Positions 1 through 9,544 of a DNA stretch of 64,000 nucleotides are shown in pieces. The number at the start of each line of letters is the position of its first letter. The stretch's first letter is position 1. A model generated the notes under the pieces. The model was not told where the DNA came from. It worked only from the letters and a program-made list of their open reading frames with translations, and did not search any database. The stretch is from Methylocaldum szegediense (GTDB taxonomy: Bacteria > Pseudomonadota > Gammaproteobacteria > Methylococcales > Methylococcaceae). Location of the stretch: assembly GCF_949769195.1 (NCBI RefSeq), contig NZ_OX458333.1:2604001-2668000 (forward strand), in the 5' to 3' direction. The position numbers and the translations under genes were made by a program.

Positions 1-127
1 GCCGATCAAAGATCCCGAAGGTATCTTCTGCCTTCAGGACCCGCGCCGGTTCATCGCTCCGAAGCGTCGTGGCGGCAACATACCACTGGTTCTCGTTGGA
101 AGCAGCGTCTTCCACGGCTCCCCCCAT
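1..127 (-). CDS. Glycogen debranching enzyme (amylo-alpha-1,6-glucosidase), N-terminal fragment
   Basis: Only the first 42 codons lie inside the window; the gene runs off the left edge. The reading frame starts at an ATG and contains NQWYVAATT, DEPARVLKAEDTF and GIFDR, which is the characteristic opening of the N-terminal beta-domain of bacterial amylo-alpha-1,6-glucosidases (form WYVLATSSRADE..RVLKHGDTF). These enzymes remove alpha-1,6 branch residues from glycogen-like glucans. The start lies 18 bases after the stop codon of the upstream glycosyltransferase gene and in the same frame, so the two are probably one transcript. No strong ribosome site is visible; the short gap suggests translational coupling. 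Function is inferred from this short stretch only. Confidence 0.7.
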   Translation of the reverse strand, partial: MGGAVEDAASNENQWYVAATTLRSDEPARVLKAEDTFGIFDR

Positions 128-145
128 TGCAATAATTGGAAAGAA

Positions 146-1252
146 CTAGATTAGTTTGCCCACCATAGGAAGGCGTTCGACGGTCTCCATACCGAGAACT
201 TTAAGCGTCGGTGACACTCTTTGCTTACGTTTCTCACTGAGCTGCCTATAAATTTGAACATAGTCATTCGCCATGCGGCGGGCGGAAAAGCGACTTTCGA
301 ACTCCTTACGACAGGTTATCCGACTGATTTCGCCTATCCGCTCGACGGCCGCAACCGCTTGCTTAATGTCCTCGACGATGAACCCCGTCGCTCCGTGCCG
401 CATGACTTCCGGCACCGAACCGTTCCGGAAGGCGATCACTGGCGTACCGCAAGCCATCGCTTCAATCATAACGAGGCCGAATGGTTCAGGCCAGTCTATA
501 GGAAAAAGCAAGGCATAGGCATTCCCGAGCAGTTCGTTTTTCTCTCGTTCATTGACTTCACCGATATATTCCACCAAAGGATGTTTAAGAAGATGCTTGA
601 TCTTTTGATCGAAATATTCGCGGTCGGCCTTGTCGACTTTGGCTGCAATCTTAAGCGGCATACCAGCACGAATCGCGATTTCGATCGCTCGATCGACCCG
701 CTTTTCAGGGGAAATACGCCCCAGAAACGCCAGATAAGTACCCGGTTCCGCACGAAAAGTGTAAAGATCCTCCGGCAAACCGTGATAAACGGTCGCCACC
801 CAATTTCCCAAGCTGACCGGTCTACGTTGGTAATCCGAAATAGAAACCAACGGCGTATCCGGAAAAGCTTCTATGAGAGGGACTAATTCCCTGATATCTA
901 AGCGTCCATGCAAAGTGGTAACGTGCGGGGTCGAACATTCACGAAAGACCGGAAAGTGGAGACAACCGGTATGAAAGTGAATGATATCGAACTCACCGGC
1001 CATTCTGCGCACCCTATCCATCATCAGGAGGTGGGGCAGTAACGGATCTACGACATCGTTGTCGAGACGCAGCGCTTTCGGGACAATCGGCTCGAGAACG
1101 GCACTCGTCTCCGAATCAGCACTGGCGAAGAGCATCACATCATGTCCAGCGCCAACGAGCTCTTCGGTAAGGTAATGTACAATGCGCTCCGTGCCACCAT
1201 AGAGTTTGGGCGGCACGCTTTCGTACAACGGCGCTACCTGCGCGATTTTCAT
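146..1252 (-). CDS. Glycosyltransferase family 4 protein
   Basis: The 368-residue protein is a two-Rossmann (GT-B) glycosyltransferase. The N-terminal half has the GGTER loop near residues 19-23 that binds the acceptor or donor phosphate, and the C-terminal half has FLGRISPEKR (about residue 176) and EPFGLVMIEAMACGTP, the E-x7-E donor-binding motif of GT4 enzymes. The start is well supported: AAAGGAGG lies just upstream of the ATG. It precedes a debranching-enzyme gene on the same strand, a pairing that points to alpha-glucan or glycogen metabolism, but the sugar donor cannot be read from sequence. Retaining GT4 chemistry with a nucleotide-sugar donor is family knowledge. No membrane segment is apparent, so a cytoplasmic location is likely. 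Confidence 0.85.
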   Translation of the reverse strand: MKIAQVAPLYESVPPKLYGGTERIVHYLTEELVGAGHDVMLFASADSETSAVLEPIVPKALRLDNDVVDPLLPHLLMMDRVRRMAGEFDIIHFHTGCLHFPVFRECSTPHVTTLHGRLDIRELVPLIEAFPDTPLVSISDYQRRPVSLGNWVATVYHGLPEDLYTFRAEPGTYLAFLGRISPEKRVDRAIEIAIRAGMPLKIAAKVDKADREYFDQKIKHLLKHPLVEYIGEVNEREKNELLGNAYALLFPIDWPEPFGLVMIEAMACGTPVIAFRNGSVPEVMRHGATGFIVEDIKQAVAAVERIGEISRITCRKEFESRFSARRMANDYVQIYRQLSEKRKQRVSPTLKVLGMETVERLPMVGKLI

Positions 1253-1506
1253 ACGCCTCCTTTAGCGACTTTCAGGTCGGCCGGCGGCAAGACTGCCGTT
1301 ACGACCGCCGTTTGCGCTATTCACTTTTGATCGAAACGAAAAGTCAAAGGTTCACCCTACGGACTAGCAAAGAGGTCCGGCATTTCGACCGCACGCCCTA
1401 GCCCCGCGAAGAGGGCGGTTCACGCAATCCGTTCGATCAGTTCCCTAGCAACCTTCCTTTCGGCCGGTTTCGAGATTCCTTTCTCTCCGACCGAGATTGT
1501 CAACTC

Positions 1507-1534
1507 TGACACTTCAGCTACAGTTGAAGTGTCA
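1507..1534. repeat. Perfect 10-bp inverted repeat upstream of the GumN-like gene
   Basis: TGACACTTCA and TGAAGTGTCA are separated by 8 bases. The repeat lies about 45 bases before the ATG of the exported TraB/GumN-family gene, in the 327-base spacer between it and the divergent glycosyltransferase. There is no T-run after it, so it is not an obvious terminator. Its symmetry and position would suit an operator for a dimeric repressor or a 5' leader hairpin. Nothing else recognisable is seen in this spacer. Confidence 0.5.
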
Positions 1535-1579
1535 TCGAGTGACTTCGCCGACTTGTTGTTCGCCGGGAAAACGACACCT

Positions 1580-2578
1580 ATGTTCCATTTCACAAAACTC
1601 GCTAGTCTGTTCGTTTCCGTACTCGCGGTCATGCCGACCTCGGTGTCCGCAGATGTATATAAGTGCTTGGATAAAAAAAACAAGGTCTTCTATCAAGACC
1701 GGCCTTGCCAAGACTTGACCTCGGCTCAACTTCCCCCTGGGTTGTCTCGATCGGTACAAAGCTCTGACGCGGCCCATTTCCTTTGGAAAGCGAATTCCGC
1801 ACAGGGCACGGTCTATGTAATGGGAGCCCTTCCTTATGGCGAGAAAGACATGTATCCCCTGCCGGACGTTATAACGGAAGCGCTGTCGGAGTCCGATGTA
1901 CTCGTCGTCGGAGTGAACATCGCTGCACTTCCGGAGGCTGAGCTACTTAGTGTCGCGGCAAACCAGGGCGTCTACGTGGACAACTCCGATCTGAGCAAGC
2001 ACGTCACGGCCCCCACTTGGGAAAGAGTGCTCAAGGTCTCTAAGATGCTGGGCCTCTCGGAGGAAACCCTTCGCACACAAAAGCCGTGGTTGGCGTCGCT
2101 GAGCTTGATGCATCAGGCCGCCAAGCAAGCGGGTTACACGCCGGAGTTCAGTGGCGACAAGATGGTGATCAAAGACGCGGAGATGCGAAAGCCCATCATC
2201 CAATTGGACGCGGTCGAGGAACAAGCAAAGCTTATGGATGGCTTGTCCGAGATCGAGCAGGAGCAGATGTTGGTGCAGACTCTAAATGAGATCGAACGAG
2301 GAGACGGGTATTTCAAATCGTTGGCCGAAGCATGGGCGAAAGGTGATACCTCGGCCGTCGAGTCAATCATGCGTCGCCGCTCCGATAGCCTTCCAGCGTC
2401 AGCCAAGCTGGCCAAAGTCTTAAGGTTTGATCGGATCGCGGCGATCGCTGAAAAAATCGCGGAACTGGCTGCGGACGGTCGGACTTATTTCGTGGTACTG
2501 GAAGCCGGCTACCTGGTCGGCGAACACGGCTTCCTCGACCAATTACAAGTGAAAGGATTCAAACTTTCGCAGCTCTAA
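1580..2578 (+). CDS. Exported DUF4124 - TraB/GumN family protein
   Basis: I prefer the ATG that gives a clean signal peptide (MFHFTKLASLFVSVLAV..., cut near SVSA) over a GTG 51 bases upstream. After the signal comes a DUF4124-type segment (DVYKCLDKKNKVFYQDRPC, residues about 25-43), a small domain common at the N-terminus of exported gammaproteobacterial proteins. The rest matches the TraB/PrgY/GumN family: FLWKANSAQGTVYVMGALPY near the start and the C-terminal R-T-Y-F-V-V-L-E-A-G-Y-L-x-G-x-x-G strand, corresponding to the family's GxGHLxGxxG end; here the usual GAGHL reads EAGYL. Family members are proposed metalloprotease-like proteins of unsettled function. The gene converges on ppiD with 15 bases between them. 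Confidence 0.75.
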   Translation: MFHFTKLASLFVSVLAVMPTSVSADVYKCLDKKNKVFYQDRPCQDLTSAQLPPGLSRSVQSSDAAHFLWKANSAQGTVYVMGALPYGEKDMYPLPDVITEALSESDVLVVGVNIAALPEAELLSVAANQGVYVDNSDLSKHVTAPTWERVLKVSKMLGLSEETLRTQKPWLASLSLMHQAAKQAGYTPEFSGDKMVIKDAEMRKPIIQLDAVEEQAKLMDGLSEIEQEQMLVQTLNEIERGDGYFKSLAEAWAKGDTSAVESIMRRRSDSLPASAKLAKVLRFDRIAAIAEKIAELAADGRTYFVVLEAGYLVGEHGFLDQLQVKGFKLSQL

Positions 2579-2593
2579 GCCGGAAAAATCGAA

Positions 2594-4474
2594 TCAGTCT
2601 TCAGTCTCCGGCTTGACGTAAACATCGGCCGACTCCCGCAACTGCGCGATGAAGGAAGAAAATTCACGTTGCGCGGTATTCTTAACCAGGAACTGTCGGG
2701 CCGCGTCCGTTTCCTTGGGATCGCCCTGCGCGGCACCATCCTTGACGGCGGTAAGTTTGAAAACGGCATAGTCTCCGTTTTCGAGCTCCGCGGTCGAGAT
2801 GACGGGCCGTTCCGTCGAGGGCCTTTCAGCCTTGAACGCGGCATTGGCTAGAGCCGGCGAAACGTTCGTAGCGTCGCGGCGCAGATTGGGTTCCTTGAAA
2901 ACCTGCATACCGTGTTTCTTGGCCAACTCTGGAAGCCGAACACCTCGCTGCGCTTCACGCAAGAGTTCTTCCGCTTGCTTGCGAGTCGCCTGCCGCGCAT
3001 CCTCGGCGCGCAATTTGGCAATGATTTCGTCCTTTACGTCTGCGAGAGGCTTGTCGGCAGCGGGCTCGTGTCCTTTCACCCGCAAAACAACCGCCACATC
3101 GCTCCCCAATTCGAGCGGATCGCTGTTCCGGCCGTTTAAAACATCCTCGCTGAACGCAGCTTCTCTGATTTTCGGCTCGGCGGCGATACCTTCTCCCTCT
3201 TCGCGCGTAAAGTAGTCGGTGCTCTCGATTTTCAGATTGAGCGCTTTTGCCGCTGGTTCCAGACTGTCGGGATGCTCAAAGCTGAGCTCGGTCAACGTTT
3301 GCCCCTGTTCATAAAACTTGTTCTCTGCGGCATTGCGCTGGAAGGTTTTCAGCAACTCATCTTTCACTTCATCGAATGCCTTGACCTTGGCCGGAGATAC
3401 TTCGGTCACTTTGATCAAGTGATAACCGAAAGATGTTCTTACGGGCTCGGAAAGCTCCCCCTGTTTCAGGGCGAATGCCGCTTCGGCGAAATTCTGCTCC
3501 ATGGCGCCCTTGGAAACGAAGCCCAGATCGCCGCCGTTCTGTGCGGATACCGGGTCATCCGACGTTTCCTTCGCGACTTTCGCGAAGTCTTCCCCCTTTG
3601 CGAGGCGGTCTCGGATCTGATTTATCTTGGTCATAGCCGCTTGCTCGGCCGTCTTATCACCTTCCGAGTCGACCGTTACAAGGATATGGCTAACTTTGCG
3701 TCGTTCTTCGGTCGTGAAGCTGGCCTTCTGTTCTTCGTACAGATTGCGTAGATCATCCTCGGTAACCTGAATTTCCTTCGCGATATCCTCGAGACGAACC
3801 GCGATATACTCGATGGAAACGCGCTCGGGGATCTGATACGCAGACAGATTTTTCCGGTAATACTCCTCGATTTCGGCATCGGAAATGACACGTGTCGATA
3901 CACTTAAAGGCACTTTGAGATATTCGACTTCGCGCTCCTGATTCTTGAGTCGAAAGAGCGTTTCCAACTGGTTCGATGTCACGAAGGCGCTATCCAGCAA
4001 TCCTCGCTGGTACTGCTCCATCAACAACGCTCGTCTCACCCGTGCGATGAACTGGGCAGAACTGAGACCTTGGGACGACAGCATGATGTTGTATTTTTCC
4101 TTGTCAAACCTGCCGTCGGTTTGAAAATAAGGAAGTGTCTGGATGAAATCGCGAACCGCGTTATCGCTGACCGCGAGGCTCTTGGCTTCCGCATTCTGCG
4201 CAATGATTTCGTCTCGAATCAGCTTTTCCAGGGCATCCTGCTTCAGCTGCTTCTCGTCGACGTCGGCCAAGCCCACCAGATTTGCCAAACTCTGCTGATA
4301 AACTTGGTTCACCTCACGCTCGAAGATATCCCTGTCACCGACGACGGCCAGTGGCCGCTCTTTGCCGGAGTCCAGATAATTCTGAATTCCCCATAGAGCG
4401 AACGGCACGCCGATAAGAATCAACATGACCCAGGCAAAGATGCCTTGAGCACGATCACGAATCGCTTGAAGCAT
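2594..4474 (-). CDS. ppiD: Periplasmic peptidyl-prolyl isomerase/chaperone PpiD
   Basis: The 626-residue protein begins with a short cytoplasmic tail and one membrane anchor (IFAWVMLILIGVPFALWGI, about residues 12-30), then a SurA_N-type chaperone domain and one parvulin domain (RRKVSHILV to FGYHLIKV, about residues 258-357), followed by a long C-terminal arm. This is the PpiD layout and length (E. coli PpiD is about 620 residues). It folds outer-membrane and periplasmic proteins emerging from the Sec translocon. AGGTCCTGC precedes the ATG. Its position downstream of hupB, separated here by two tRNA genes and a terminator, matches the conserved lon-hupB-ppiD order. Confidence 0.93.
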   Translation of the reverse strand: MLQAIRDRAQGIFAWVMLILIGVPFALWGIQNYLDSGKERPLAVVGDRDIFEREVNQVYQQSLANLVGLADVDEKQLKQDALEKLIRDEIIAQNAEAKSLAVSDNAVRDFIQTLPYFQTDGRFDKEKYNIMLSSQGLSSAQFIARVRRALLMEQYQRGLLDSAFVTSNQLETLFRLKNQEREVEYLKVPLSVSTRVISDAEIEEYYRKNLSAYQIPERVSIEYIAVRLEDIAKEIQVTEDDLRNLYEEQKASFTTEERRKVSHILVTVDSEGDKTAEQAAMTKINQIRDRLAKGEDFAKVAKETSDDPVSAQNGGDLGFVSKGAMEQNFAEAAFALKQGELSEPVRTSFGYHLIKVTEVSPAKVKAFDEVKDELLKTFQRNAAENKFYEQGQTLTELSFEHPDSLEPAAKALNLKIESTDYFTREEGEGIAAEPKIREAAFSEDVLNGRNSDPLELGSDVAVVLRVKGHEPAADKPLADVKDEIIAKLRAEDARQATRKQAEELLREAQRGVRLPELAKKHGMQVFKEPNLRRDATNVSPALANAAFKAERPSTERPVISTAELENGDYAVFKLTAVKDGAAQGDPKETDAARQFLVKNTAQREFSSFIAQLRESADVYVKPETED

Positions 4475-4542
4475 ATGCAGGACCTGATGCAGCTTTGAAA
4501 GCTTTCATTAACGACAAGACGGGACAGCCGTCCACTCTAACA

Positions 4543-4575
4543 AAAAAGCCCGCAGCCTTACGGCCGCGGGCTTTG
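4543..4575 (-). terminator. Rho-independent terminator after hupB/tRNA-Val/tRNA-Asp
   Basis: Read on the minus strand, AAAGCCCGC-GGCC-GTAA-GGCT-GCGGGCTTTTTT forms a GC-rich hairpin with one mismatch followed by a run of six T. It lies directly after tRNA-Asp and before ppiD, so it should end the tRNA transcript. The opposite strand also has an A/T-rich tail, so weak two-way action is possible. Confidence 0.85.
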
Positions 4576-4582
4576 TAATATT

Positions 4583-4659
4583 TGGCGGAGCGGACGGGGC
4601 TCGAACCCGCGACCCCCGGCGTGACAGGCCGGTATTCTAACCAACTGAACTACCGCTCC
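4583..4659 (-). tRNA. tRNA-Asp (anticodon GTC)
   Basis: The minus strand folds as a 77-nt cloverleaf: acceptor GGAGCGG/CCGCTCC, D-arm with AGTTCAGTTGGTTAGAAT, anticodon loop CTGTCAC (GTC), and T-loop GGTTCGAGCC. The CCA end is encoded. It lies 6 bases downstream of tRNA-Val and ahead of a terminator. Confidence 0.97.
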
Positions 4660-4665
4660 AATTGA

Positions 4666-4741
4666 TGGTGGGTGCTGTAGGGATCGAACCTACGACCCTC
4701 GCCTTGTAAGGGCGATGCTCTCCCAGCTGAGCTAAGCACCC
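4666..4741 (-). tRNA. tRNA-Val (anticodon TAC)
   Basis: The minus strand gives a 76-nt cloverleaf: acceptor GGGTGCT/AGCACCC, D-arm TAGCTCAGCTGGGAGAGCA, anticodon loop CTTACAA (TAC), T-loop GGTTCGATCC and encoded CCA. The 5' end is only 11 bases from the hupB stop codon, so it is probably cut from a transcript that also carries hupB. Confidence 0.97.
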
Positions 4742-4752
4742 GAAAGAGCTAT

Positions 4753-5025
4753 TTAGTTTACAGCATCTTTCAGTGCTTTACCAGCTTTGAACGAGGGAAT
4801 TCTTGCCGCTTTAATGGTAATCGGTTTTTTCGTCTGCGGATTACGGCCTTGACGCTCGGCACGTTCTTTAACCCCAAAGGAACCAAACCCCACGAGCGAA
4901 ACTGTTTCTCCGTTCTTTAAAGCCGTTGTGATAGCGTCAATCATACCGTCGAGTGCGCGCCCGGCATCAGCCTTTGTCAAGTCGGCTGACTTAGCAATCG
5001 CCTCTATGAGTTCCGCTTTATTCAT
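4753..5025 (-). CDS. hupB: DNA-binding protein HU-beta
   Basis: The 90-residue protein is a standard [20 protein letters not shown] at the start, the dimer core [17 protein letters not shown], and the DNA-clasping beta-arm with [10 protein letters not shown] around residues 60-70. HU bends and compacts DNA as a dimer. Length equals that of E. coli HU. AAAGGGGGA precedes the ATG. It follows lon on the same strand, the usual gammaproteobacterial arrangement, and has its own promoter in the gap. Two tRNA genes follow immediately with no terminator between. Confidence 0.96.
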   Translation of the reverse strand: MNKAELIEAIAKSADLTKADAGRALDGMIDAITTALKNGETVSLVGFGSFGVKERAERQGRNPQTKKPITIKAARIPSFKAGKALKDAVN

Positions 5026-5129
5026 TCTTTCCCCCTTTGCTCGAAAATGGTGAATCTAAGTTCTTGACATTGCCGCACGACTTCGTCAATCCCAACATGC
5101 TGCCGGCTACGCCTGAACTCGCCGGCCGA

Positions 5130-5159
5130 ACTGTAGCAGTAGACAAAAAGCACTGTCAA
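5130..5159 (-). promoter_or_regulatory. Sigma-70 promoter of hupB
   Basis: On the minus strand TTGACA (perfect -35) is followed after 18 bases by TACAGT (four of six matches to -10). It lies about 105 bases before the hupB ATG and just beyond the lon stop codon, so it would drive hupB and the two tRNAs independently of lon. Confidence 0.6.
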
Positions 5160-5240
5160 GCCGCGCGGCGCCTGGGGTTCAGGAGATTTTGGCGATCCCC
5201 AACGTCTCCAAACACGCGAGGCGCGCGCCCAGGCCTCAGC

Positions 5241-7667
5241 TTAATGAGCAACAATCATGCCAGCCGTACCTGTCGATTTGGTTACGCTCTCGGACTCGGA
5301 CGTAACCGGTGGTTTCACCGGCTCCGGCATATGCTTCAGAGCAGTCTCGAGAACTTGATCAATATAACGAACCGGCACGATCTTGAGATCCTGTTTAATG
5401 TTTTTCGGAATCTCAGCCAAATCCTTTTCGTTTTCCTGAGGAATCAATACGGTCGAAATACCACCTCGATGTGCTGCTAGCAGCTTCTCCTTCAATCCTC
5501 CAATAGGCAACACCTCTCCGCGAAGCGTGATCTCGCCGGTCATCGCCACGTCCGATCGCACCGGGATCCGCGTCAGCGCGGAAACCAAAGCCGTACACAT
5601 ACCAATGCCGGCGCTCGGACCGTCTTTGGGCGTCGCTCCTTCTGGCACATGAATATGTACGTCGTGGTTCTGATAGAACGCCGGATCGATACCCAGCTTC
5701 TCTGCACGGCTACGCGCCACTGTTACGGCTGTTTGGATAGACTCCTGCATCACTTCACCGAGCTTGCCGGTATAGGTTTGCTTGCCAGTTCCCGGCATAA
5801 CCACGGACTCGATGGTAAGGAGCTCGCCTCCCACCTCGGTCCAGGCCAAGCCCGTAACTTGTCCGATCTGATCGTTCTCTTCGGCCCGCCCGTAGCGATA
5901 GCGCCGGACGCCTAAGAAATCGTCCACGTTGCGATGAGTCACATTCACTCTCTTCGTGCTCGGTTTGAGCACTAGACTCTTTACAACCTTGCGGCAAATC
6001 TTGGCGATTTCGCGTTCCAGACCACGAACCCCAGCTTCCCGCGTATAAAACCGGATAATGTCCCTTACCGCCGATTCGGTGATATGAATTTCGCTGTCCT
6101 TAAGGCCATTGCTCTTGACTTGCTTGGGGATCAGATAACGCATGGCGATATTGACTTTTTCGTCCTCCGTGTACCCCGCTATTCGAATGACCTCCATGCG
6201 ATCCAGGAGTGGTGCTGGGATGTTCAAAGTGTTCGCCGTAGCAATGAACATCACCTCGGATAAATCGAAATCGACCTCCAAGTAATGGTCGTTAAAGGCA
6301 TGGTTCTGCTCCGGATCCAAGACTTCCAATAGTGCGGCCGCGGGGTCGCCGCGGAAATCCATCGCCATCTTGTCGATCTCGTCCAGCATGAAGATCGGGT
6401 TGCGGCTCTTTACCTTGGCGAGATTCTGCAAGATCTTACCGGGCATCGAGCCTATGTAGGTTCTGCGGTGACCGCGAATTTCCGCCTCATCGCGAACGCC
6501 GCCCAAAGCCATGCGAACATACTTCCGGTTGGTCGCCCGCGCAATCGATTGACCGAGCGAGGTCTTACCCACACCCGGCGGTCCGACCAGACACAAGATA
6601 GGCCCTTTCGGCTTCTTGACGCGCTGCTGGACGGCCAGATACTCAAGGATGCGCTCTTTGACCTTTTCCAAGCCATAGTGATCGGCCTCCAGGATTTCCT
6701 CGGCACGCCGTAAATCGTGACTGATCTTGGTGCGCTTCTTCCATGGCATGTTCACCATCCAGTCGACGTAGTTCCTGACGACCGTAGCCTCGGCGGACAT
6801 CGGCGACATCAGCTTGAGTTTGTTCAACTCCGTTTCAGCTTTGGTGCGCGCTGCCTCGGGCATCCCGGCCTTCGCGATCTTGCGCGATAGTTCCTCGAAT
6901 TCGTTCGGCGCATCCTCCATTTCTCCCAGTTCCTTCTGGATGGCCTTCATTTGCTCGTTCAAATAATATTCGCGCTGATTTTTCTCCATCTGCTGCTTGA
7001 CCCGGCCGCGGATACGCTTCTCCATCTCCAGCATATCCACCTCTCCCTCCATGAGGGTCATCAAGCGCTCCAACCTAGCCGTCACATCGCTCATCTCCAA
7101 AATCGACTGTTTGTCTTCGATTTTGATAGTCATATGCGCGGCGATGGTGTCCGCCAGCCGGCTCGGATCATCGATGCCGGCAAGAGAATTCAGCACTTCA
7201 GGCGGTATCCGTTTATTGAGCTTGACGTAATGGTCGAACGTATTGATCGCGGTACGCATTAATACGTCGACTTCCTGATCACTGACATTGATTTCGTCCA
7301 ACTGCGGCGAGACAACCGCTACATAGTGCTTCTCGGCGAGCTGATATTTCTCCACCTTGCAGCGCTCGCTGCCCTCCACCAGCACTTTCACTGTACCGTC
7401 GGGAAGCTTCAACAGCTGCAAGATGTTGGATAAAGTGCCGACCCGGTACAAATCGTCGAAGCTGGGGTCATCCATTTCGGCTTCTTTCTGAGCCACCAGC
7501 AAGATCTGTTTGTTATCCCGCATGGCGGAGTCCAGGGCCAGGATAGATTTCTCCCTGCCGACGAACAGGGGTATAACCATATGGGGATAAACTACGACAT
7601 CGCGCAAAGGAAGCACCGGCACTATCTTTTCCGGTTTTGTGCGATTTTCAAGTGAAGAATTTTCCAT
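5241..7667 (-). CDS. lon: ATP-dependent protease Lon
   Basis: The 808-residue protein has the Lon N-terminal domain ([20 protein letters not shown]), a central coiled region, an AAA+ module with Walker A GPPGVGKT (about residue 366) and Walker [10 protein letters not shown], and the C-terminal serine protease domain with GPSAGIGM (catalytic Ser about 683) and the dyad Lys in [12 protein letters not shown] (about 726). It degrades misfolded and regulatory proteins in the cytoplasm as a hexamer. Length is close to E. coli Lon (784); the C-terminal tail is slightly longer and Ser/Thr-rich. GGGTGA precedes the ATG. It lies downstream of clpX with a 495-base gap and its own promoter. Confidence 0.97.
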   Translation of the reverse strand: MENSSLENRTKPEKIVPVLPLRDVVVYPHMVIPLFVGREKSILALDSAMRDNKQILLVAQKEAEMDDPSFDDLYRVGTLSNILQLLKLPDGTVKVLVEGSERCKVEKYQLAEKHYVAVVSPQLDEINVSDQEVDVLMRTAINTFDHYVKLNKRIPPEVLNSLAGIDDPSRLADTIAAHMTIKIEDKQSILEMSDVTARLERLMTLMEGEVDMLEMEKRIRGRVKQQMEKNQREYYLNEQMKAIQKELGEMEDAPNEFEELSRKIAKAGMPEAARTKAETELNKLKLMSPMSAEATVVRNYVDWMVNMPWKKRTKISHDLRRAEEILEADHYGLEKVKERILEYLAVQQRVKKPKGPILCLVGPPGVGKTSLGQSIARATNRKYVRMALGGVRDEAEIRGHRRTYIGSMPGKILQNLAKVKSRNPIFMLDEIDKMAMDFRGDPAAALLEVLDPEQNHAFNDHYLEVDFDLSEVMFIATANTLNIPAPLLDRMEVIRIAGYTEDEKVNIAMRYLIPKQVKSNGLKDSEIHITESAVRDIIRFYTREAGVRGLEREIAKICRKVVKSLVLKPSTKRVNVTHRNVDDFLGVRRYRYGRAEENDQIGQVTGLAWTEVGGELLTIESVVMPGTGKQTYTGKLGEVMQESIQTAVTVARSRAEKLGIDPAFYQNHDVHIHVPEGATPKDGPSAGIGMCTALVSALTRIPVRSDVAMTGEITLRGEVLPIGGLKEKLLAAHRGGISTVLIPQENEKDLAEIPKNIKQDLKIVPVRYIDQVLETALKHMPEPVKPPVTSESESVTKSTGTAGMIVAH

Positions 7668-7708
7668 TAGTCACCCATGGATAGAATTGAATAGGGGTTG
7701 TTACTGAG

Positions 7709-7737
7709 TATATAGGTAAGCCTCGGGCAAAAAACAA
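7709..7737 (-). promoter_or_regulatory. Candidate promoter of lon
   Basis: On the minus strand TTGTTT and TATATA are separated by 17 bases, about 40 bases before the lon ATG. This reads as a vegetative sigma-70 promoter. I looked for a heat-shock (CTTGAA..CCCCAT) element as in E. coli lon and found no convincing one. Confidence 0.5.
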
Positions 7738-8162
7738 GACTAGCCCCGACAAGTTGGGAAACGTTCAACTCGAACGAACAAGCTTTAGACGATGAGACCG
7801 GGCAGAATCGCGCATTCCTATTCACGGTCCGTACGAAAAAATACTTAGCTTAGATAGAAATATACGTTCGAGATTCCCAGTTCTCGAATCTTTCGAGCAC
7901 GGTGCGCGGAAAAATTCATGAAAACGGCGGAACCAAGCCGGCGATTGCTCCAGTCAAGAATCGACAAATGCAATCGGACGCGTCGGCGGCTGGCGAGATA
8001 GCTCAAAATAACGGGTTGCGGCTCTGTCTGAACAAGCAGAACATCCACGCTGACTGCGGTTCCATGCTAACCGCAAGCCAAACGCCGAAGCTCGGATGTC
8101 AGAACCTTGGATCTACTTATGATGCCCCCGAGCATGGGCATCGACACCGCTCGAAAGCGTGC
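7738..8162. other. Intergenic region between clpX and lon
   Basis: This stretch holds no convincing gene; short open frames on both strands lack ribosome sites and recognisable residues. The only structure seen is a 7-bp inverted repeat GATGCCC/GGGCATC (8121-8142) shortly after the clpX stop codon. It has no T-run, so it is at best a weak processing or termination signal for clpX. Confidence 0.4.
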
Positions 8163-9443
8163 TCAGTCTACCGAGGCGCAGTGCTTTTCTTCGGATTGAT
8201 AAATTAGATACGGCTCCGCTTCACCGCGAATAACCTTTTCGTCGATCACAACCTTCGACACATGTTCGGCGGAAGGTAATTCGTACATCGTGTCCAACAG
8301 AACGTGCTCGAGAATCGTCCTTAGCCCTCGTGCCCCGGTTTTTCTCTCCATCGCTTTTCGCGCAATCACCCGCAGTGCATCCTCGCGAATCTCCAGATCG
8401 CATCCTTCCATCTCGAACAGCTTCTTGTACTGTTTGACCAGAGCGTTCTTCGGTTCTGTCAGAATTTGAATCAGCGCCTGCTCATCCAACTCGTCCAAGG
8501 TCGCGACGACTGGCAAGCGACCAACAAATTCCGGAATCAGGCCGTATTTGATGAGGTCTTCCGCCTCGACGTCAGCCAGCACCTCGCCGACATTTCGACG
8601 TTCGTCCTTGGTTTTGACCTCCGCGGAAAAACCGATACCCCCTTTTTCCGAGCGAGCGCGAATGATCTTTTCCAATCCGGCAAACGCGCCACCACAAATG
8701 AAAAGAATATTCGCCGTATTGACCTGCAGGAATTCTTGCTGGGGATGCTTCCGTCCACCTTGTGGCGGCACCGAGGCGATAGTCCCTTCGATCAGCTTCA
8801 AGAGCGCCTGCTGTACACCTTCGCCCGAAACATCACGGGTGATGGATGGATTGTCCGATTTACGAGAAATCTTATCGATCTCGTCAATATAGACGATACC
8901 GGACTCAGCCTTCTCCACGTCGTAATCGCATTTCTGCAAGATTTTCTGGATGATGTTTTCGACATCTTCCCCGACGTACCCGGCTTCGGTGAGCGTGGTC
9001 GCGTCAGCAATCGTGAACGGCACGTCCAACAGTCGAGCGAGCGTCTCGGCAAGCAAGGTTTTTCCCGATCCGGTCGGCCCGATCAAGAGAATATTACTCT
9101 TGGCCAGCTCGACATCGTTCTTCTTCAGATGATTTTGTACACGAAGCCGCTTATAGTGGTTGTAGACTGCGACCGACAAAATCTTCTTGGCCTTCTCCTG
9201 GCCGATGACGTACTCATCGAGTACGGCTTTGATCTCTTTCGGTTTTGGCAGCTTGTCCACGCTGGCGGCGACATTTTCTTGCAGCTCTTCGCGAATAATG
9301 TCGTTGCACAACTCGACACATTCGTCACAGACGAATACAGCCGGTCCGGCAATGAGTTTTCTGACCTCATGCTGACTTTTTCCGCAAAACGAGCAGTAAA
9401 GAAGTTTCCCGCCCCCGTCTTTGCCGTGCTTATCGTCACTCAT
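8163..9443 (-). CDS. clpX: ATP-dependent Clp protease ATP-binding subunit ClpX
   Basis: The 426-residue protein carries the N-terminal C4 zinc-binding domain (CSFCGKSQ ... CDECVELC, residues about 17-46) that recognises adaptors and substrates, then an AAA+ module with Walker A GPTGSGKT, Walker [10 protein letters not shown], the pore loop GYVGEDVE and the ClpP-docking IGF-type loop (GGIGF). It unfolds tagged proteins and feeds them to ClpP. AAGAGGTTTGCG precedes the ATG. The gene is downstream of clpP in the conserved tig-clpP-clpX order. Confidence 0.97.
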   Translation of the reverse strand: MSDDKHGKDGGGKLLYCSFCGKSQHEVRKLIAGPAVFVCDECVELCNDIIREELQENVAASVDKLPKPKEIKAVLDEYVIGQEKAKKILSVAVYNHYKRLRVQNHLKKNDVELAKSNILLIGPTGSGKTLLAETLARLLDVPFTIADATTLTEAGYVGEDVENIIQKILQKCDYDVEKAESGIVYIDEIDKISRKSDNPSITRDVSGEGVQQALLKLIEGTIASVPPQGGRKHPQQEFLQVNTANILFICGGAFAGLEKIIRARSEKGGIGFSAEVKTKDERRNVGEVLADVEAEDLIKYGLIPEFVGRLPVVATLDELDEQALIQILTEPKNALVKQYKKLFEMEGCDLEIREDALRVIARKAMERKTGARGLRTILEHVLLDTMYELPSAEHVSKVVIDEKVIRGEAEPYLIYQSEEKHCASVD

Positions 9444-9544
9444 CGCAAACCTCTTATTCGTCAGATGACCGTTGTAGCGAGCTACGCGAACCAGCCGCTA
9501 CCAGCACATGTCCGCTAGCCCTTCTAATGCGGATTCCGGTTGAT

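Noticed and set aside
5064-5069. TTGACA on the plus strand between hupB and lon
   Set aside because: No plus-strand gene lies downstream and no suitable -10 follows; the minus-strand promoter nearby explains the region.
7845-8207. Short open frames on both strands between lon and clpX
   Set aside because: No ribosome sites, no protein-like composition and mutual overlap.
8466-9518. 350-codon plus-strand frame opposite clpX
   Set aside because: Antisense shadow of a conserved gene; no start signals or family motifs.
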